Shown here piece after piece: positions 1-8,090 of a stretch of DNA of 55,419 nucleotides (positions within the stretch are counted from its first letter, which is position 1; each line of letters opens with the position of its first letter). The translations under genes and the position numbers were made by a program. The stretch lies in assembly GCF_016428855.1 (NCBI RefSeq), contig NZ_JAELTN010000036.1, positions 1 through 55,419 of the forward strand, written 5' to 3'. The stretch is from Pedobacter sp. ASV28. GTDB taxonomy: Bacteria; Bacteroidota; Bacteroidia; Sphingobacteriales; Sphingobacteriaceae. The notes under the pieces were generated by a model, which was given only the letters and a program-made list of their open reading frames with translations, was not told the DNA's origin and made no database searches.

Positions 1-123
<123 letters not shown>

Positions 124-272
124 TCTATCACCTTATTCTTGTTGTCTAAAGTGGAATATCTGTAGGTGCCTTTTCGAAGATTGCTATAACTCGGCTTCAG
201 TTTGTTGCTGCTCCCACAGGCAACCAATAACATTACAGATAGAAGGCCTACAACGTTGACTATATTTTTCAT
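124..272 (-). CDS. Lipoprotein, 3' part missing (cut by contig end)
   Basis: Only the first 49 codons are genomic. The N-terminus has a basic start (MKN), a hydrophobic stretch and a lipobox LLVAC with the acylated Cys at residue 19, followed by GSSN, so the mature protein should be an envelope lipoprotein. The remaining residues S/N/K/Y-rich (KLKPSYSNLRKGTYRYS) do not identify a family. The reading frame runs on into adapter sequence below 124, so the C-terminus and true length are unknown. The start codon lies one base after the stop codon (274-276) of the gene upstream on the same strand, which suggests an operon. Confidence 0.75.
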
Positions 273-273
273 T

Positions 274-723
274 TCATTTTAGTTTAAAGAGAAAAAAGGT
301 CTTTCCCATTCCAGGGCCACACAGTCCAAGGTCGCTTCTTTTATAGATGGCATTGAAGGTTTCACCCAAGGGCCTGCCATTGCAGTTTTGAACGGTATTT
401 CCAACACCGTAGTAATAGACATCAGCTTCGAGCAGATACTCTTTTTCAGGTATGAGCTCTTCATCCATGTAAAGTATCCATATGATCTGCCCCGGTCGTG
501 CATCGGGAAGGATACTCGACGCCAGAAGATTATTAACGGTCTTGAAGAGATACTTCTCATTGTAGCCAATGATATCAAAGAGTTCGACGTTAATTATGCC
601 ATTATCGTCCCGGCTAAGTTTTGCCCTATAAGACTTGTTTTTCCCCCTTTGAAATTCAAATATGCTTTCGGTTTTTTCTGAAAGTTTAAGTTCTTCAACT
701 ACGTTCTTGATCATTTTTCTCAT
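274..723 (-). CDS. Hypothetical protein, 149 aa
   Basis: An uninterrupted 149-codon frame directly upstream of, and almost touching, the lipoprotein gene at 272. The composition is ordinary for a soluble mixed alpha/beta protein, with no signal peptide and no membrane segment. The C-terminal GPGMGKT looks like a P-loop, but the spacing does not fit GxxxxGK[ST] and nothing follows it, so I regard it as chance. Two ATG codons (721-723 and 712-714) could serve as start. The upstream 724-892 stretch is AT-rich and empty. Family not recognised; a plus-strand ORF in the same place is much less protein-like. Confidence 0.6.
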   Translation of the reverse strand: MRKMIKNVVEELKLSEKTESIFEFQRGKNKSYRAKLSRDDNGIINVELFDIIGYNEKYLFKTVNNLLASSILPDARPGQIIWILYMDEELIPEKEYLLEADVYYYGVGNTVQNCNGRPLGETFNAIYKRSDLGLCGPGMGKTFFLFKLK

Positions 724-892
724 GATGGTTAATTTAGACGGTTGATTGGCAAGCGTATAAACGGACGAAGCAAGATAGCGGAAGGATAGTTAAAAAGGGA
801 GCGGAAAACTAGGGTAACTTCTACTTATAAATATCAAAAATTTTCTGAATAAATAAAAGGGTAAAAAAACGGTAATTTTATGTGCTAATCAC

Positions 893-1312
893 CTATGCCC
901 TAAACACCATCCAGTTTGAACTGGAGGACAAACGAATGCTGTTCAGGTCCTGGAAATTTGGCGTATCGACAAAGCGCAGCAGCTCGCCCAAACTGATTGG
1001 CGTTATGCTTAAAACAAAGTTTTTTATAGACACTACAGTTACCCTTTCGCCAAAATATTCTATGAGGAAAGTCAACATAATTTCTATTTCGTGCGTAACT
1101 ATATGGGCAAGAAACTCGAAGACCAAGGTAAAGCGGTCGTGTGATTTTTCCTTATAAGAAATAAGCTTGTAGGAAATGATCACTTCGTTTACCAATATCC
1201 AACAGGCATTTTTGTTGGCCACCAGCAAATTGAAATTGTAGAGGTGGCAGCCCTGTTTTGCAAAAAGCTTTGTATAAAAATAAACCTGCTGGTTGTTGTC
1301 GATATGGATCAT
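893..1312 (-). CDS. Hypothetical protein, 139 aa (uncertain)
   Basis: A 139-codon minus-strand frame beginning MIHIDNNQQVYF. The residue pattern (alternating hydrophobics, acidic turns such as EFLAHIVTHEIEIM) is compatible with a small soluble or peripheral protein, but no family is recognised and there is no signal peptide. It lies in the same orientation as its neighbours at 1406-1780 and 274-723, which favours it over the overlapping plus-strand frame. The 1313-1405 gap is short. Because no motif supports it, it may still be a chance ORF. Confidence 0.42.
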   Translation of the reverse strand: MIHIDNNQQVYFYTKLFAKQGCHLYNFNLLVANKNACWILVNEVIISYKLISYKEKSHDRFTLVFEFLAHIVTHEIEIMLTFLIEYFGERVTVVSIKNFVLSITPISLGELLRFVDTPNFQDLNSIRLSSSSNWMVFRA

Positions 1313-1405
1313 GGATGGGTTATTTGTTCAGCACAAATGACCGCCAACAAGGGGCAAGGGAGTAGAAGCAAAATGCTTATATACAATCGTATCGTTAGTT
1401 TCTAG

Positions 1406-1780
1406 CTAAAACTGTTTGATAAGCTGGATAATGGCAACTACAACCGAAACAATGCCCACCATACTGGTAATGAGCGTAACCATTGGTGGAAAGCTCATAT
1501 TGAACTGTTCAATCTTATCCCTAAAGCTGCTGTTCCGTTTGCTGAGGAAAACCTTGCCCTCGTCAGTTAGTTTGAATACATCGGCATTGGTGTCAACAAA
1601 GTCCAGGTAGCGTTGCTTAGCCAGTTCCAGGAGCTGTAGCTTAAGTTGGCTATCCATCATGGCATTTCCAACGGTGCCATGTTCTAAAAAGGTAATGAGG
1701 TGGGTGGGCAGCGCTTCATAATACGTATGCCTTTTTTTGTCCCAAAAATACTGGAGCAGCTTTTCTTGATGTTTGGTCAT
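1406..1780 (-). CDS. Winged-helix-like protein with C-terminal membrane anchor, 124 aa
   Basis: Residues 1-80 are helical and end in VFKLTDEGKVFLSKR, a pattern typical of the wing of small winged-helix domains (FxLTxEGxxFL). Residues about 98-124 form one long hydrophobic segment (MVTLITSMVGIVSVVVAIIQLI), so the domain would be tethered to the inner membrane by a C-terminal anchor. It lies about 100 bp downstream of the ECF sigma gene at 1877-2479 in the same direction, where an anti-sigma factor often sits, but it has no FecR, ZAS or other anti-sigma signature. Whether it controls that sigma factor is speculation. The ATG at 1778-1780 follows an AT-rich leader. Confidence 0.6.
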   Translation of the reverse strand: MTKHQEKLLQYFWDKKRHTYYEALPTHLITFLEHGTVGNAMMDSQLKLQLLELAKQRYLDFVDTNADVFKLTDEGKVFLSKRNSSFRDKIEQFNMSFPPMVTLITSMVGIVSVVVAIIQLIKQF

Positions 1781-1876
1781 GGTAAAGTTAATTTAGTGGT
1801 GCGTATTCGTTGGGCCTTACATGGCCCTTTTTTAAATTACGGTTAAAACACCAAATCTGCAAGATCAGTGCTAGGA

Positions 1877-2479
1877 TCAGTACCTGATCAGCATGATGAT
1901 ATAGGCGAAAAGCCCCAACTTGGTACGCAATATCTTTAGCGCATTGGCCACCTGTTTTTTAACGGTGGTTTCTGCAATCTCCAACTCTTCGGCAATTTCC
2001 CTATGGCTCATATTGTACCTACGGCTCATGATGAAGATCTCCCGCATTTTTGCAGGCAACTGGTCAACGGCCAGTTCAATTCTCTTGGTCAACTGGTGTT
2101 CGCGTATCAAATAATCGGTAGGGGAACTATCTATATTGACCACCTCGTTCAGTGTACCCAGATAGGTGCTTTCCGATTTTTTCTTGCCTATGTAATTGAT
2201 TACACGGTTACGGATAGACACATATAGATAAGATGAAAGGCTTTCGTTCACCTGTAAATGTCGTCGGTTGTTCCAAATGGTTGCAAAAAGTTCCTGAACA
2301 ATATCCTTGGCCTCATCACGGTTGTTAAGCTTGTTATAGGCATGAATAATCAGCACACCTTTGAAACGATTGTACATTTCTGTAAAGGCCGCATGGCTAT
2401 CGTCCTGCAAGAGCAAGAGTAGTTCACGATCTGAAAGGGTACCATAAGACTTCATGTTGGGTTCAACGAATGGTATCAA
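1877..2479 (-). CDS. ECF RNA polymerase sigma factor (Bacteroidota expansion type)
   Basis: A 200-aa sigma-70 family protein of the extracytoplasmic-function group. Region 2 is visible at about residues 27-95 (AFTEMYNRF, DEAKDIVQELFATIWNNR, SYLYVSIRNRVINYIGKKK) and binds core polymerase and the -10-like element. Region 4 is at about 130-185 (LPAKMREIFIMSRRYNMSH followed by the helix-turn-helix REIAEELEIAETTVKKQ). The short hydrophobic tail (LFAYIIMLIRY) is common in this Bacteroidota subgroup. Unlike the sigma gene at 13002-13514, it has no FecR or SusC/SusD neighbour in the window, so its anti-sigma factor and regulon are unknown. The upstream 290 bp are AT-rich and hold no gene. Confidence 0.93.
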   Translation of the reverse strand: MIPFVEPNMKSYGTLSDRELLLLLQDDSHAAFTEMYNRFKGVLIIHAYNKLNNRDEAKDIVQELFATIWNNRRHLQVNESLSSYLYVSIRNRVINYIGKKKSESTYLGTLNEVVNIDSSPTDYLIREHQLTKRIELAVDQLPAKMREIFIMSRRYNMSHREIAEELEIAETTVKKQVANALKILRTKLGLFAYIIMLIRY

Positions 2480-2770
2480 TTGAACATCACTAAGTTAAAA
2501 AAATGTTTGCTTAATGTCAAGGAATTATTACGATGTGATCATGAAGCTATACCATAGCCCTACAGGGATACTCTTATTATATTACCTTATACCAAGGGCA
2601 ACCATTGCTTGGCATAATGATTGGATATAAGTGTCTTTATATCAGAGATATGTCTTTTCATATCATAAAAAAGGGACTTGCTATAATAAAGTTTGATCGA
2701 CTGCTCATTAATGCCGACTATTTGTATAACACTTAACGTTGTAAAACACTTTAACGCTAATCATATATTT

Positions 2771-3952
2771 ATGTCACATTCAGAAACATCACATTTGGAG
2801 CAATTGGTTACCCGGCATGTATTGACAAAGGTTGACCACGCTCGTTTCAATGAAAACAATTACCTGACCGCACAGGAACGGATCAGGAATGAACGCATTA
2901 AGTTGGAAAGCCAGTTGAGTGAGCTATTGTGCAGTTCACAGGACGATATGATCATTAAGCGAAAGATACGGCACGGCCATATCCGCTTGATACAGCTTTC
3001 CAACCAGGTGTACGATGCCATTAAAAAAGCCAGCAGGGACGAACAGTATCTGTTGGCAAAAATGGCACTGGAAAACATCAATGAACTGATGCAGCACGCT
3101 GAAGCATTGGCCGCCAATTATATTGATCCCGATATCCCACTGAGCCGGTACATTGTAGATGATTGGGGAAATGAACTGTTTGCTGATTATGCGGCAGTAG
3201 AGCAGACTTTGAAAAAAGAAGAAGTGGACAGCTCATTGATCCAGTCCCTGAGTGCATTCTTTAGTAAGCTGGTAGAACCTACAGAGGAAATGTTTGAAAA
3301 ACAGTTCAGGTATGCCGAAAAATTATTGAGAGGACTTCATAAGATGATAGAAAGGGAGCCCAGGGAAGAATGGACCTTTAAGCTTTGGCACTTGATGGTA
3401 TACCTCAACTTCAACAAAAAAGATATACTGGCCTACAGTTTTGCCAAGGTGAAAAAAATGGGACAGCTCAACGAGCCTTACCTTATTGTGCAAGAAAAAC
3501 TGTTGACCTTTCTAAAGGATGTACGGCAGATAGAAGAAAACCCGACTTTCATGTACCTGGCCGACCGCATTTCGCTGAAGGCTTATACCATTGAGCAATT
3601 GGAAGAAGAACTCTCTTGGCTGCAGCAGCACCGCAACAACCTGCTCACCGAAATTGCCAATTCGGATGACAACTATTTCATTGTAGACCTTACCGTGCGC
3701 AAATTAAACCTTTGGGCGCAGATCAATGTAGAGTTGGGCACCATACCCTACCACCCCACTAACCATGTAGTGAAGGTAATGGCCAATTACATCCGTACCC
3801 TGAAACCCGGCCCGATCAGCTATGGTAGTGCAAGAAAAAAACTCGATCCCTACGATCCCACTACCGTAAAGGGGCTACATCTTTGGCTGAGCAACCAGAT
3901 AGAACACCTGGAAAAGAGGTACAGCGAACAATTGCATTATGTGCATGGATAG
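2771..3952 (+). CDS. Unrecognised 393-aa helical protein
   Basis: A long, clearly coding frame. I start it at ATG 2771 (MSHSETSHLEQL) rather than the in-frame ATG at 2693, because the extra 26 residues (MIDCSLMPTICITL and following) are of non-protein-like composition. The product is soluble, rich in Leu, Glu, Lys and Gln, and almost wholly helical. There are probable coiled-coil stretches at residues about 20-60 (AQERIRNERIKLESQLSEL) and near the C-terminus. No catalytic motif, signal peptide or membrane segment is seen. It stands alone, ends 116 bp before a strong terminator at 4069-4104, and diverges from the ECF sigma gene. Family not recognised. Confidence 0.8.
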   Translation: MSHSETSHLEQLVTRHVLTKVDHARFNENNYLTAQERIRNERIKLESQLSELLCSSQDDMIIKRKIRHGHIRLIQLSNQVYDAIKKASRDEQYLLAKMALENINELMQHAEALAANYIDPDIPLSRYIVDDWGNELFADYAAVEQTLKKEEVDSSLIQSLSAFFSKLVEPTEEMFEKQFRYAEKLLRGLHKMIEREPREEWTFKLWHLMVYLNFNKKDILAYSFAKVKKMGQLNEPYLIVQEKLLTFLKDVRQIEENPTFMYLADRISLKAYTIEQLEEELSWLQQHRNNLLTEIANSDDNYFIVDLTVRKLNLWAQINVELGTIPYHPTNHVVKVMANYIRTLKPGPISYGSARKKLDPYDPTTVKGLHLWLSNQIEHLEKRYSEQLHYVHG

Positions 3953-4068
3953 TTATCTCTAATAGCATTATAACTGCACAGGCTTTGTCTCTTGCTATTT
4001 GTGCTGTTTGTGGTGAATTTGAATAGGGATAAACGATGCAACCATCTCGATGGAGCGATCAGATAGTG

Positions 4069-4104
4069 CCGTTGTGAAGTGGCTTGCTTCACAACGGTTT
4101 TTTT
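4069..4104 (+). terminator. Rho-independent terminator after the 393-aa gene
   Basis: A perfect 11-bp stem (CCGTTGTGAAG at 4069-4079 with CTTCACAACGG at 4087-4097), a 7-nt loop and a run of seven T at 4098-4104. It lies on the plus strand 116 bp after the stop of the 2771-3952 gene. Confidence 0.92.
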
Positions 4105-4305
4105 ATGCCCCTAACTTTCGCTTATGGATAAAAAGAGGTTGTTATTTTCAGCTTCCTGTATCTATAATTTTCTCTAAATACTGTTCACACGCTCCAATTT
4201 CGATGGGTCCAGGGTTTGTCACTTGACAGGCATGGGTATTCATGACGACCTTTGGTAAAGGTAAATGGATGGGCTTTTCTTTCGGATGGGAGCGAGCGTA
4301 AATTT

Positions 4306-4348
4306 TGACCGTTGAGGGGAGTGCAAAAGCACCCCCCGTTGACGGTCA
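4306..4348 (+). promoter_or_regulatory. Strong hairpin in the leader of the MauE-like gene
   Basis: TGACCGT (4306-4312) pairs with ACGGTCA (4342-4348); inside, GGGG/CCCC and GTGC/GCAC pair around an AAAA loop. No T-run follows, so it is not a simple terminator. It sits 69 bp upstream of the start at 4417 and could be a leader structure, a protein site or a transcript-stabilising element. It matches no riboswitch that I can recognise. Confidence 0.5.
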
Positions 4349-4416
4349 GCGTTGAGAAAACTAATGTATAAACTAAAACAGAATTTTAAACAGTTAATAA
4401 ACCAAACTTTTAAATC

Positions 4417-4887
4417 ATGCAGCCACAACCGCTACAATACGCAAAAAGAAATTGGGGCAACAATCAACAAATATTGGTCTTGTTAGCCTCACTACTTATC
4501 ATGATGTGGATATTCACGGTTGGTAATAAACTTATTGAATTTCCAAAGTTCAGGATACAGATGCTTGCCCAACCATTGCCACAATGGATAAATCAAATAC
4601 TCGTTTACCTACTCTTGCCCATAGAATTACTTTGTGTCCCCCTGCTGTATTTTAACAGGACAAGGTTTTTAGGCTTTATGCTCTCGTTCTTGCTCATGCT
4701 TTCGTTTACCATTTATATTGCCTGGATGCTGGCCTTTCACGAACACCTGCCCTGTGCCTGTGGCGGCCCTATTCCAAAATGGGGATGGGGGCAGCATCTT
4801 GCATTTAATATCATCTTTACATTGATCGCATTTATTGGACTATGGACTACTTATAAATCAACCAGGGCAAGGGAGCATACAAATTGA
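4417..4887 (+). CDS. MauE/DoxX-like redox-associated membrane protein
   Basis: A 156-aa integral membrane protein with about four transmembrane helices (residues about 18-36, 57-78, 83-107 and 128-144). The MauE-like signature is HEHLPCACGGP: the Cys pair at residues 113 and 115 followed by Gly-Gly, just before the last helix, where the conserved QHLAFN follows. MauE-like proteins of Bacteroidota are thought to act in membrane thiol-disulfide exchange and usually lie next to small secreted proteins or TlpA-like thioredoxins. Both are found here (4970-5314 and 5362-6681). The function is inferred from the family and from context; the partner is not known. Confidence 0.8.
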   Translation: MQPQPLQYAKRNWGNNQQILVLLASLLIMMWIFTVGNKLIEFPKFRIQMLAQPLPQWINQILVYLLLPIELLCVPLLYFNRTRFLGFMLSFLLMLSFTIYIAWMLAFHEHLPCACGGPIPKWGWGQHLAFNIIFTLIAFIGLWTTYKSTRAREHTN

Positions 4888-4969
4888 GCGTACGTATCCT
4901 CCCGCCTTGGTACCCTTATACTGGAAAAACTAAAATCACATCATAATTCACTTAAACAAAAAAAAGAAA

Positions 4970-5314
4970 ATGAAAAAACTATTCAAATTCTTACCTATGC
5001 TTGCTATAGTAGCAGGCTTGGGCCTTAGCCTTAGCGCATTTACCAGCGCCAAACCAACACATCAACAAACCAATGTGAGGACAACCCCTCTATTTTGGTA
5101 TCCGGTTGACATCACTGGAGAGATTAGCGGCCCTGCCTTCAATGCCGGGGGTTCGGCAATGGAACTGGCTGATGCTATATTGTCTAATCCACAATTATGC
5201 GATAACAGTCAACCTGAGGTTTGTTATGTAGGTGAGGCGACCAATAACTATGAGCAAACCAGTACCACACCATCTGCTCCAACTGCAGACAACCGACTTA
5301 CAAAAAGCAACTAA
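4970..5314 (+). CDS. Small secreted protein with two C-terminal Cys (DUF6520/NVEALA-like)
   Basis: A 114-aa product with a clear signal peptide (MKKLFKFLPMLAIVAGLGLSL, probable cleavage after the AFTSA region near residue 27). The mature part is short and polar and holds two Cys (LCDNSQPEVCYVG, residues about 77-85) that could form a disulfide. The tail is Thr/Ser/Pro-rich. This layout resembles the small exported proteins of Bacteroidota called DUF6520 or NVEALA-like, which commonly follow a MauE-like gene. It lies 82 bp after the MauE-like gene and ends just before a terminator (5321-5357), so the two are probably co-transcribed. Substrate and role unknown. Confidence 0.7.
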   Translation: MKKLFKFLPMLAIVAGLGLSLSAFTSAKPTHQQTNVRTTPLFWYPVDITGEISGPAFNAGGSAMELADAILSNPQLCDNSQPEVCYVGEATNNYEQTSTTPSAPTADNRLTKSN

Positions 5315-5320
5315 CCTGCT

Positions 5321-5357
5321 ACTACAGGAAACAATTTGTTTCCTGTAGTATTTTTTT
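5321..5357 (+). terminator. Rho-independent terminator after the small secreted protein
   Basis: Perfect 12-bp stem ACTACAGGAAAC (5321-5332) with GTTTCCTGTAGT (5338-5349), a 5-nt loop, and a T-run at 5351-5357. It separates this plus-strand operon from the convergent TlpA-like gene that ends at 5362. Confidence 0.92.
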
Positions 5358-5361
5358 CTAC

Positions 5362-6681
5362 CTACCTTTTGTCCCGAATAACCAGCACATCTATTTTATG
5401 TTCTTTGTAGATAAGATCAAGGTCATACTTCTTCAAAGCGGATTTTAGCTTTTCAAGATTTAGATCTTCATTCCATACTTCAGCCGTAACTTCAAAATCA
5501 ATATTAAAATTCCCAAATTTTTCTATAAGGCCAGTACCATCAAAAAAAGGCAACAAAAGTGTTTTTTCGATCAACCTTTGCAATTTTGACTGCCAAATTT
5601 TGTAAGGTTTGTTGATGAAGTACCGTGTGTCATTAATGTCTCCTGAAGAGCGGAGACCGTAAGCCAGCAGATTGTCTTTCTGATCTTCCCCGCTACTTAG
5701 TAGCTTATTCCTTTTGCTTGTCCTTACCAATGTAAGGCAGTTGACCTTTCTCTTTTCAACTGCGCTTTCATGGTTGAAGTACCTGTCCAGATCTTGCTTC
5801 ATTAGGTCGTAGGCTACTCCCTCTCTTTCTTTGGGCAATATTAAGTGGTACAGATAGGAATTGTTGTTGAACCATTGTGGTCTCTCGCTAGTGTTGACCA
5901 GCGGAAAATAACGCAGGCTATCCACTGTTTCTACGATAACCCTTCCTGGACTGGAGTAATACTCCGTTTTAAGTGCATTATAAGCGTATTCGTACAGGTA
6001 AGTGAGTTTTGCACATTTAATTTTTATCTCAAAAGAATTTTGGTTTCCTGAAGGAAAAAACTGATCGTCAATACACCTGGAGACGTAAGAGGCATACTTT
6101 ATGCCCGAAGCAAAACTGCTGTCGAATAGTGACTTTTGATTGATAATTTTATTAGGCTTTTGGGGAAGGAGTGTTCCTGAACCACTAAGAAAGTCATTTA
6201 AGGATTGATCGGTGGTATATTCACCACTTATTCTTTGCCGTAATACCATATTGTTGTCAATCCATACATGAAAAGGCACTCCCCAAAAAGGAAACATTTT
6301 CCAAAGTGTATTGGTGGTATCACCAATCATAGGGACATTTGGGCGATATACTTTTTTATACTTGCCAAAAAACTTATTGGTTTCATCGCTGGTATTTAGG
6401 TTTACAAGAATGAACTGAACTTTGTCTTTAAATAACTCCTGCAGACTATCCACCTTCGGAAATGAGGTGAGGCAGGAGTAACAATTAAAGCCCCAAAAGT
6501 CGAGTACGATCAGTTTTCCTTTAAAATCTGATAACCTGAGTGTTGTTGTGGTGTAGTTCAGCACCTGGTTGAAAACAAGATCCGGCACTTTTTCGCCGAC
6601 CTTTATTTCTTGTGAGAAGCATACAAATGATGGGGCGAGGGATAAAGCAAGAATACTTAATACTACACGGGCTTTTTTCAT
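5362..6681 (-). CDS. TlpA-like thioredoxin-domain protein, 439 aa
   Basis: A signal peptide (MKKARVVLSILALSLAPSFV) leads into a TlpA/AhpC-TSA-type thioredoxin fold at about residues 25-165. The active site is WGFNCYSC with Cys 67 and Cys 70, and the cis-Pro region is FWGVPFHVWID. After the thioredoxin fold come about 270 residues with no recognised domain; this long C-terminal extension is frequent in Bacteroidota periplasmic proteins encoded after SusC/SusD. It would act as a thiol-disulfide oxidoreductase in the periplasm. It starts 15 bp after the SusD stop, so it belongs to the sigma/FecR/SusC/SusD operon. Its exact substrate is not evident. Confidence 0.9.
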   Translation of the reverse strand: MKKARVVLSILALSLAPSFVCFSQEIKVGEKVPDLVFNQVLNYTTTTLRLSDFKGKLIVLDFWGFNCYSCLTSFPKVDSLQELFKDKVQFILVNLNTSDETNKFFGKYKKVYRPNVPMIGDTTNTLWKMFPFWGVPFHVWIDNNMVLRQRISGEYTTDQSLNDFLSGSGTLLPQKPNKIINQKSLFDSSFASGIKYASYVSRCIDDQFFPSGNQNSFEIKIKCAKLTYLYEYAYNALKTEYYSSPGRVIVETVDSLRYFPLVNTSERPQWFNNNSYLYHLILPKEREGVAYDLMKQDLDRYFNHESAVEKRKVNCLTLVRTSKRNKLLSSGEDQKDNLLAYGLRSSGDINDTRYFINKPYKIWQSKLQRLIEKTLLLPFFDGTGLIEKFGNFNIDFEVTAEVWNEDLNLEKLKSALKKYDLDLIYKEHKIDVLVIRDKR

Positions 6682-6696
6682 AATGTTTTATAGAGA

Positions 6697-8079
6697 TTAA
6701 TATCCTGGGTTTTGTACAAGAAAGGTATTGATGAGAAGTTCACTCTGAGGTAGGGGGTACCATACGGCAGTTGATTTCCAGTTTGGGTGCTTTGCCATGG
6801 AAAGTATGTCATTGGCCCTGTCAGTTCTTTTAAGATCAAACCACCGGTGTCCCCATTCTGCAAACATTTCTGTCTGTCTTTCCTTTTCAATGGCCAGAAA
6901 AATGGAGCTTTTATCATTTGCCGTCGTATTCCCCAATCCGGCCCTTGTTCTGATGGTGTTCAGGTCATCCTTTGCGCCGTTGAAATTATTTTGTTCATTC
7001 CTGGCCTCGGCTCTTATTAGATACTGCTCTGCCAACCTAAATACAATTTCGTATTCGTTTATGGGTGTATTCGTCCTTAGTTTATATTTAAATGGATAGT
7101 AATAGACCTGCCCCGTTACGGTATTGCTTGATAGCCAACTGCCCTTTCGGTTGTCACCTGTTTCGAAACGGTTTAAAAGGTCATTGGTGATGATATATGG
7201 CGGCCTTACCGTGGTAGAAGAAGGGATGAAGGTTGCACCTTCAGCGGTATTGGCACCTTCAGATAAAATTTGCCATATGGTCTCGTTGCTCGACGCCTGG
7301 AAAACCGTGGCTAAGGAAGCTAAGCTGTATGCCCCAGAAGTGATGGTTGCTGTGGCCTCGATCTCGGCATTGTTCCAGTCCTTGAGGTAAAGATAAACTC
7401 TGGCAAGTAAAGCTGTAGCCGTCCATCGGTTAGGTCTGGATCGTAAGGAGGCAGGATAATTGGATTTTAAAAGCTCCTTTGCTTCTTTTAGATCTGTTGT
7501 GATTTGCTTATATATCGTGTTGATGGGGGTACGGGGAACAGTTGCGTTATCCTGATAGTTGGTGGAAAGGATCAGGGGAACGTCACCAAACAGGTTGACC
7601 AATTGGAAATAATAAAAGGACCGCAGAAATTTAGCCTCTCCCAATAATTGTTTCTTTACCGTATCTGTCAACGCATTACTGCTGGTCAATCCTTCAATAA
7701 TGGAATTGATCTTATATATGCTCTGATATGCTGGCCGCCAAAAACTGCCACCGATTATTCCGGTGGTAGGCAGGATAGCATTTAATAGAAACGGATCTGT
7801 ATTCGCATTGGAGGCGGAGTTGAAAAATTCATCTGCAGAAAGCCCCGGATAGAGTGAGATGGCCCCGTTCGCCAACGACAGTGAAGATGAGCGCATTTGA
7901 TAATATACTCCATTTATCGCTGCTGTTGCAGTCTTGTTATCCTGAAATATGGCTGATGTGGCGATAAGGTCTGGCGAAGGTGCTATGTCGACAAACTTTT
8001 CACATTTAATGGAGGCAATACCCAAGAGGTAAAGAATAGGAAGCAAATAGATTGACTTTATAACTTGTCTATCTTTCAT
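6697..8079 (-). CDS. SusD/RagB family outer-membrane nutrient-binding lipoprotein
   Basis: A 460-aa protein with a hydrophobic N-terminus ending near Cys 26 (GIASIKCEKFVDIAP), the probable lipid anchor. Typical SusD features are the early FVDIAPSPD region, the RxxRSFYYFQLVNLFGDVPL helix pair with TPR-like repeats, and the C-terminal block AIEKERQTEMFAEWGHRWFDLKRT. It ends in NPGY, as SusD proteins characteristically do. It forms the lid over the SusC barrel and captures an oligomeric nutrient at the cell surface. It lies 11 bp after the SusC stop and is co-transcribed with it. The ligand cannot be told: no glycoside hydrolase or peptidase gene is adjacent. Confidence 0.96.
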   Translation of the reverse strand: MKDRQVIKSIYLLPILYLLGIASIKCEKFVDIAPSPDLIATSAIFQDNKTATAAINGVYYQMRSSSLSLANGAISLYPGLSADEFFNSASNANTDPFLLNAILPTTGIIGGSFWRPAYQSIYKINSIIEGLTSSNALTDTVKKQLLGEAKFLRSFYYFQLVNLFGDVPLILSTNYQDNATVPRTPINTIYKQITTDLKEAKELLKSNYPASLRSRPNRWTATALLARVYLYLKDWNNAEIEATATITSGAYSLASLATVFQASSNETIWQILSEGANTAEGATFIPSSTTVRPPYIITNDLLNRFETGDNRKGSWLSSNTVTGQVYYYPFKYKLRTNTPINEYEIVFRLAEQYLIRAEARNEQNNFNGAKDDLNTIRTRAGLGNTTANDKSSIFLAIEKERQTEMFAEWGHRWFDLKRTDRANDILSMAKHPNWKSTAVWYPLPQSELLINTFLVQNPGY

Positions 8080-8090
8080 GTTAATATGGT

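Larger units (their letters stand above)
3953..4416 (+). other. Intergenic stretch with terminator and structured leader, no gene
   Basis: This 464-bp gap contains a terminator (4069-4104) and a GC-rich hairpin (4306-4348), both listed separately. A minus-strand ORF at 4240-4428 covers the hairpin and runs into the next gene's start; it is not protein-like. I see no tRNA or other known RNA here. Confidence 0.6.

Noticed and set aside
274..330. P-loop-like GPGMGKT at the C-terminus of the 149-aa protein
   Set aside because: Spacing does not fit GxxxxGK[ST], and the protein ends ten residues later.
4240..4428. Minus-strand ORF of 62 aa
   Set aside because: It crosses a strong hairpin and the start of the MauE-like gene; composition is not protein-like.
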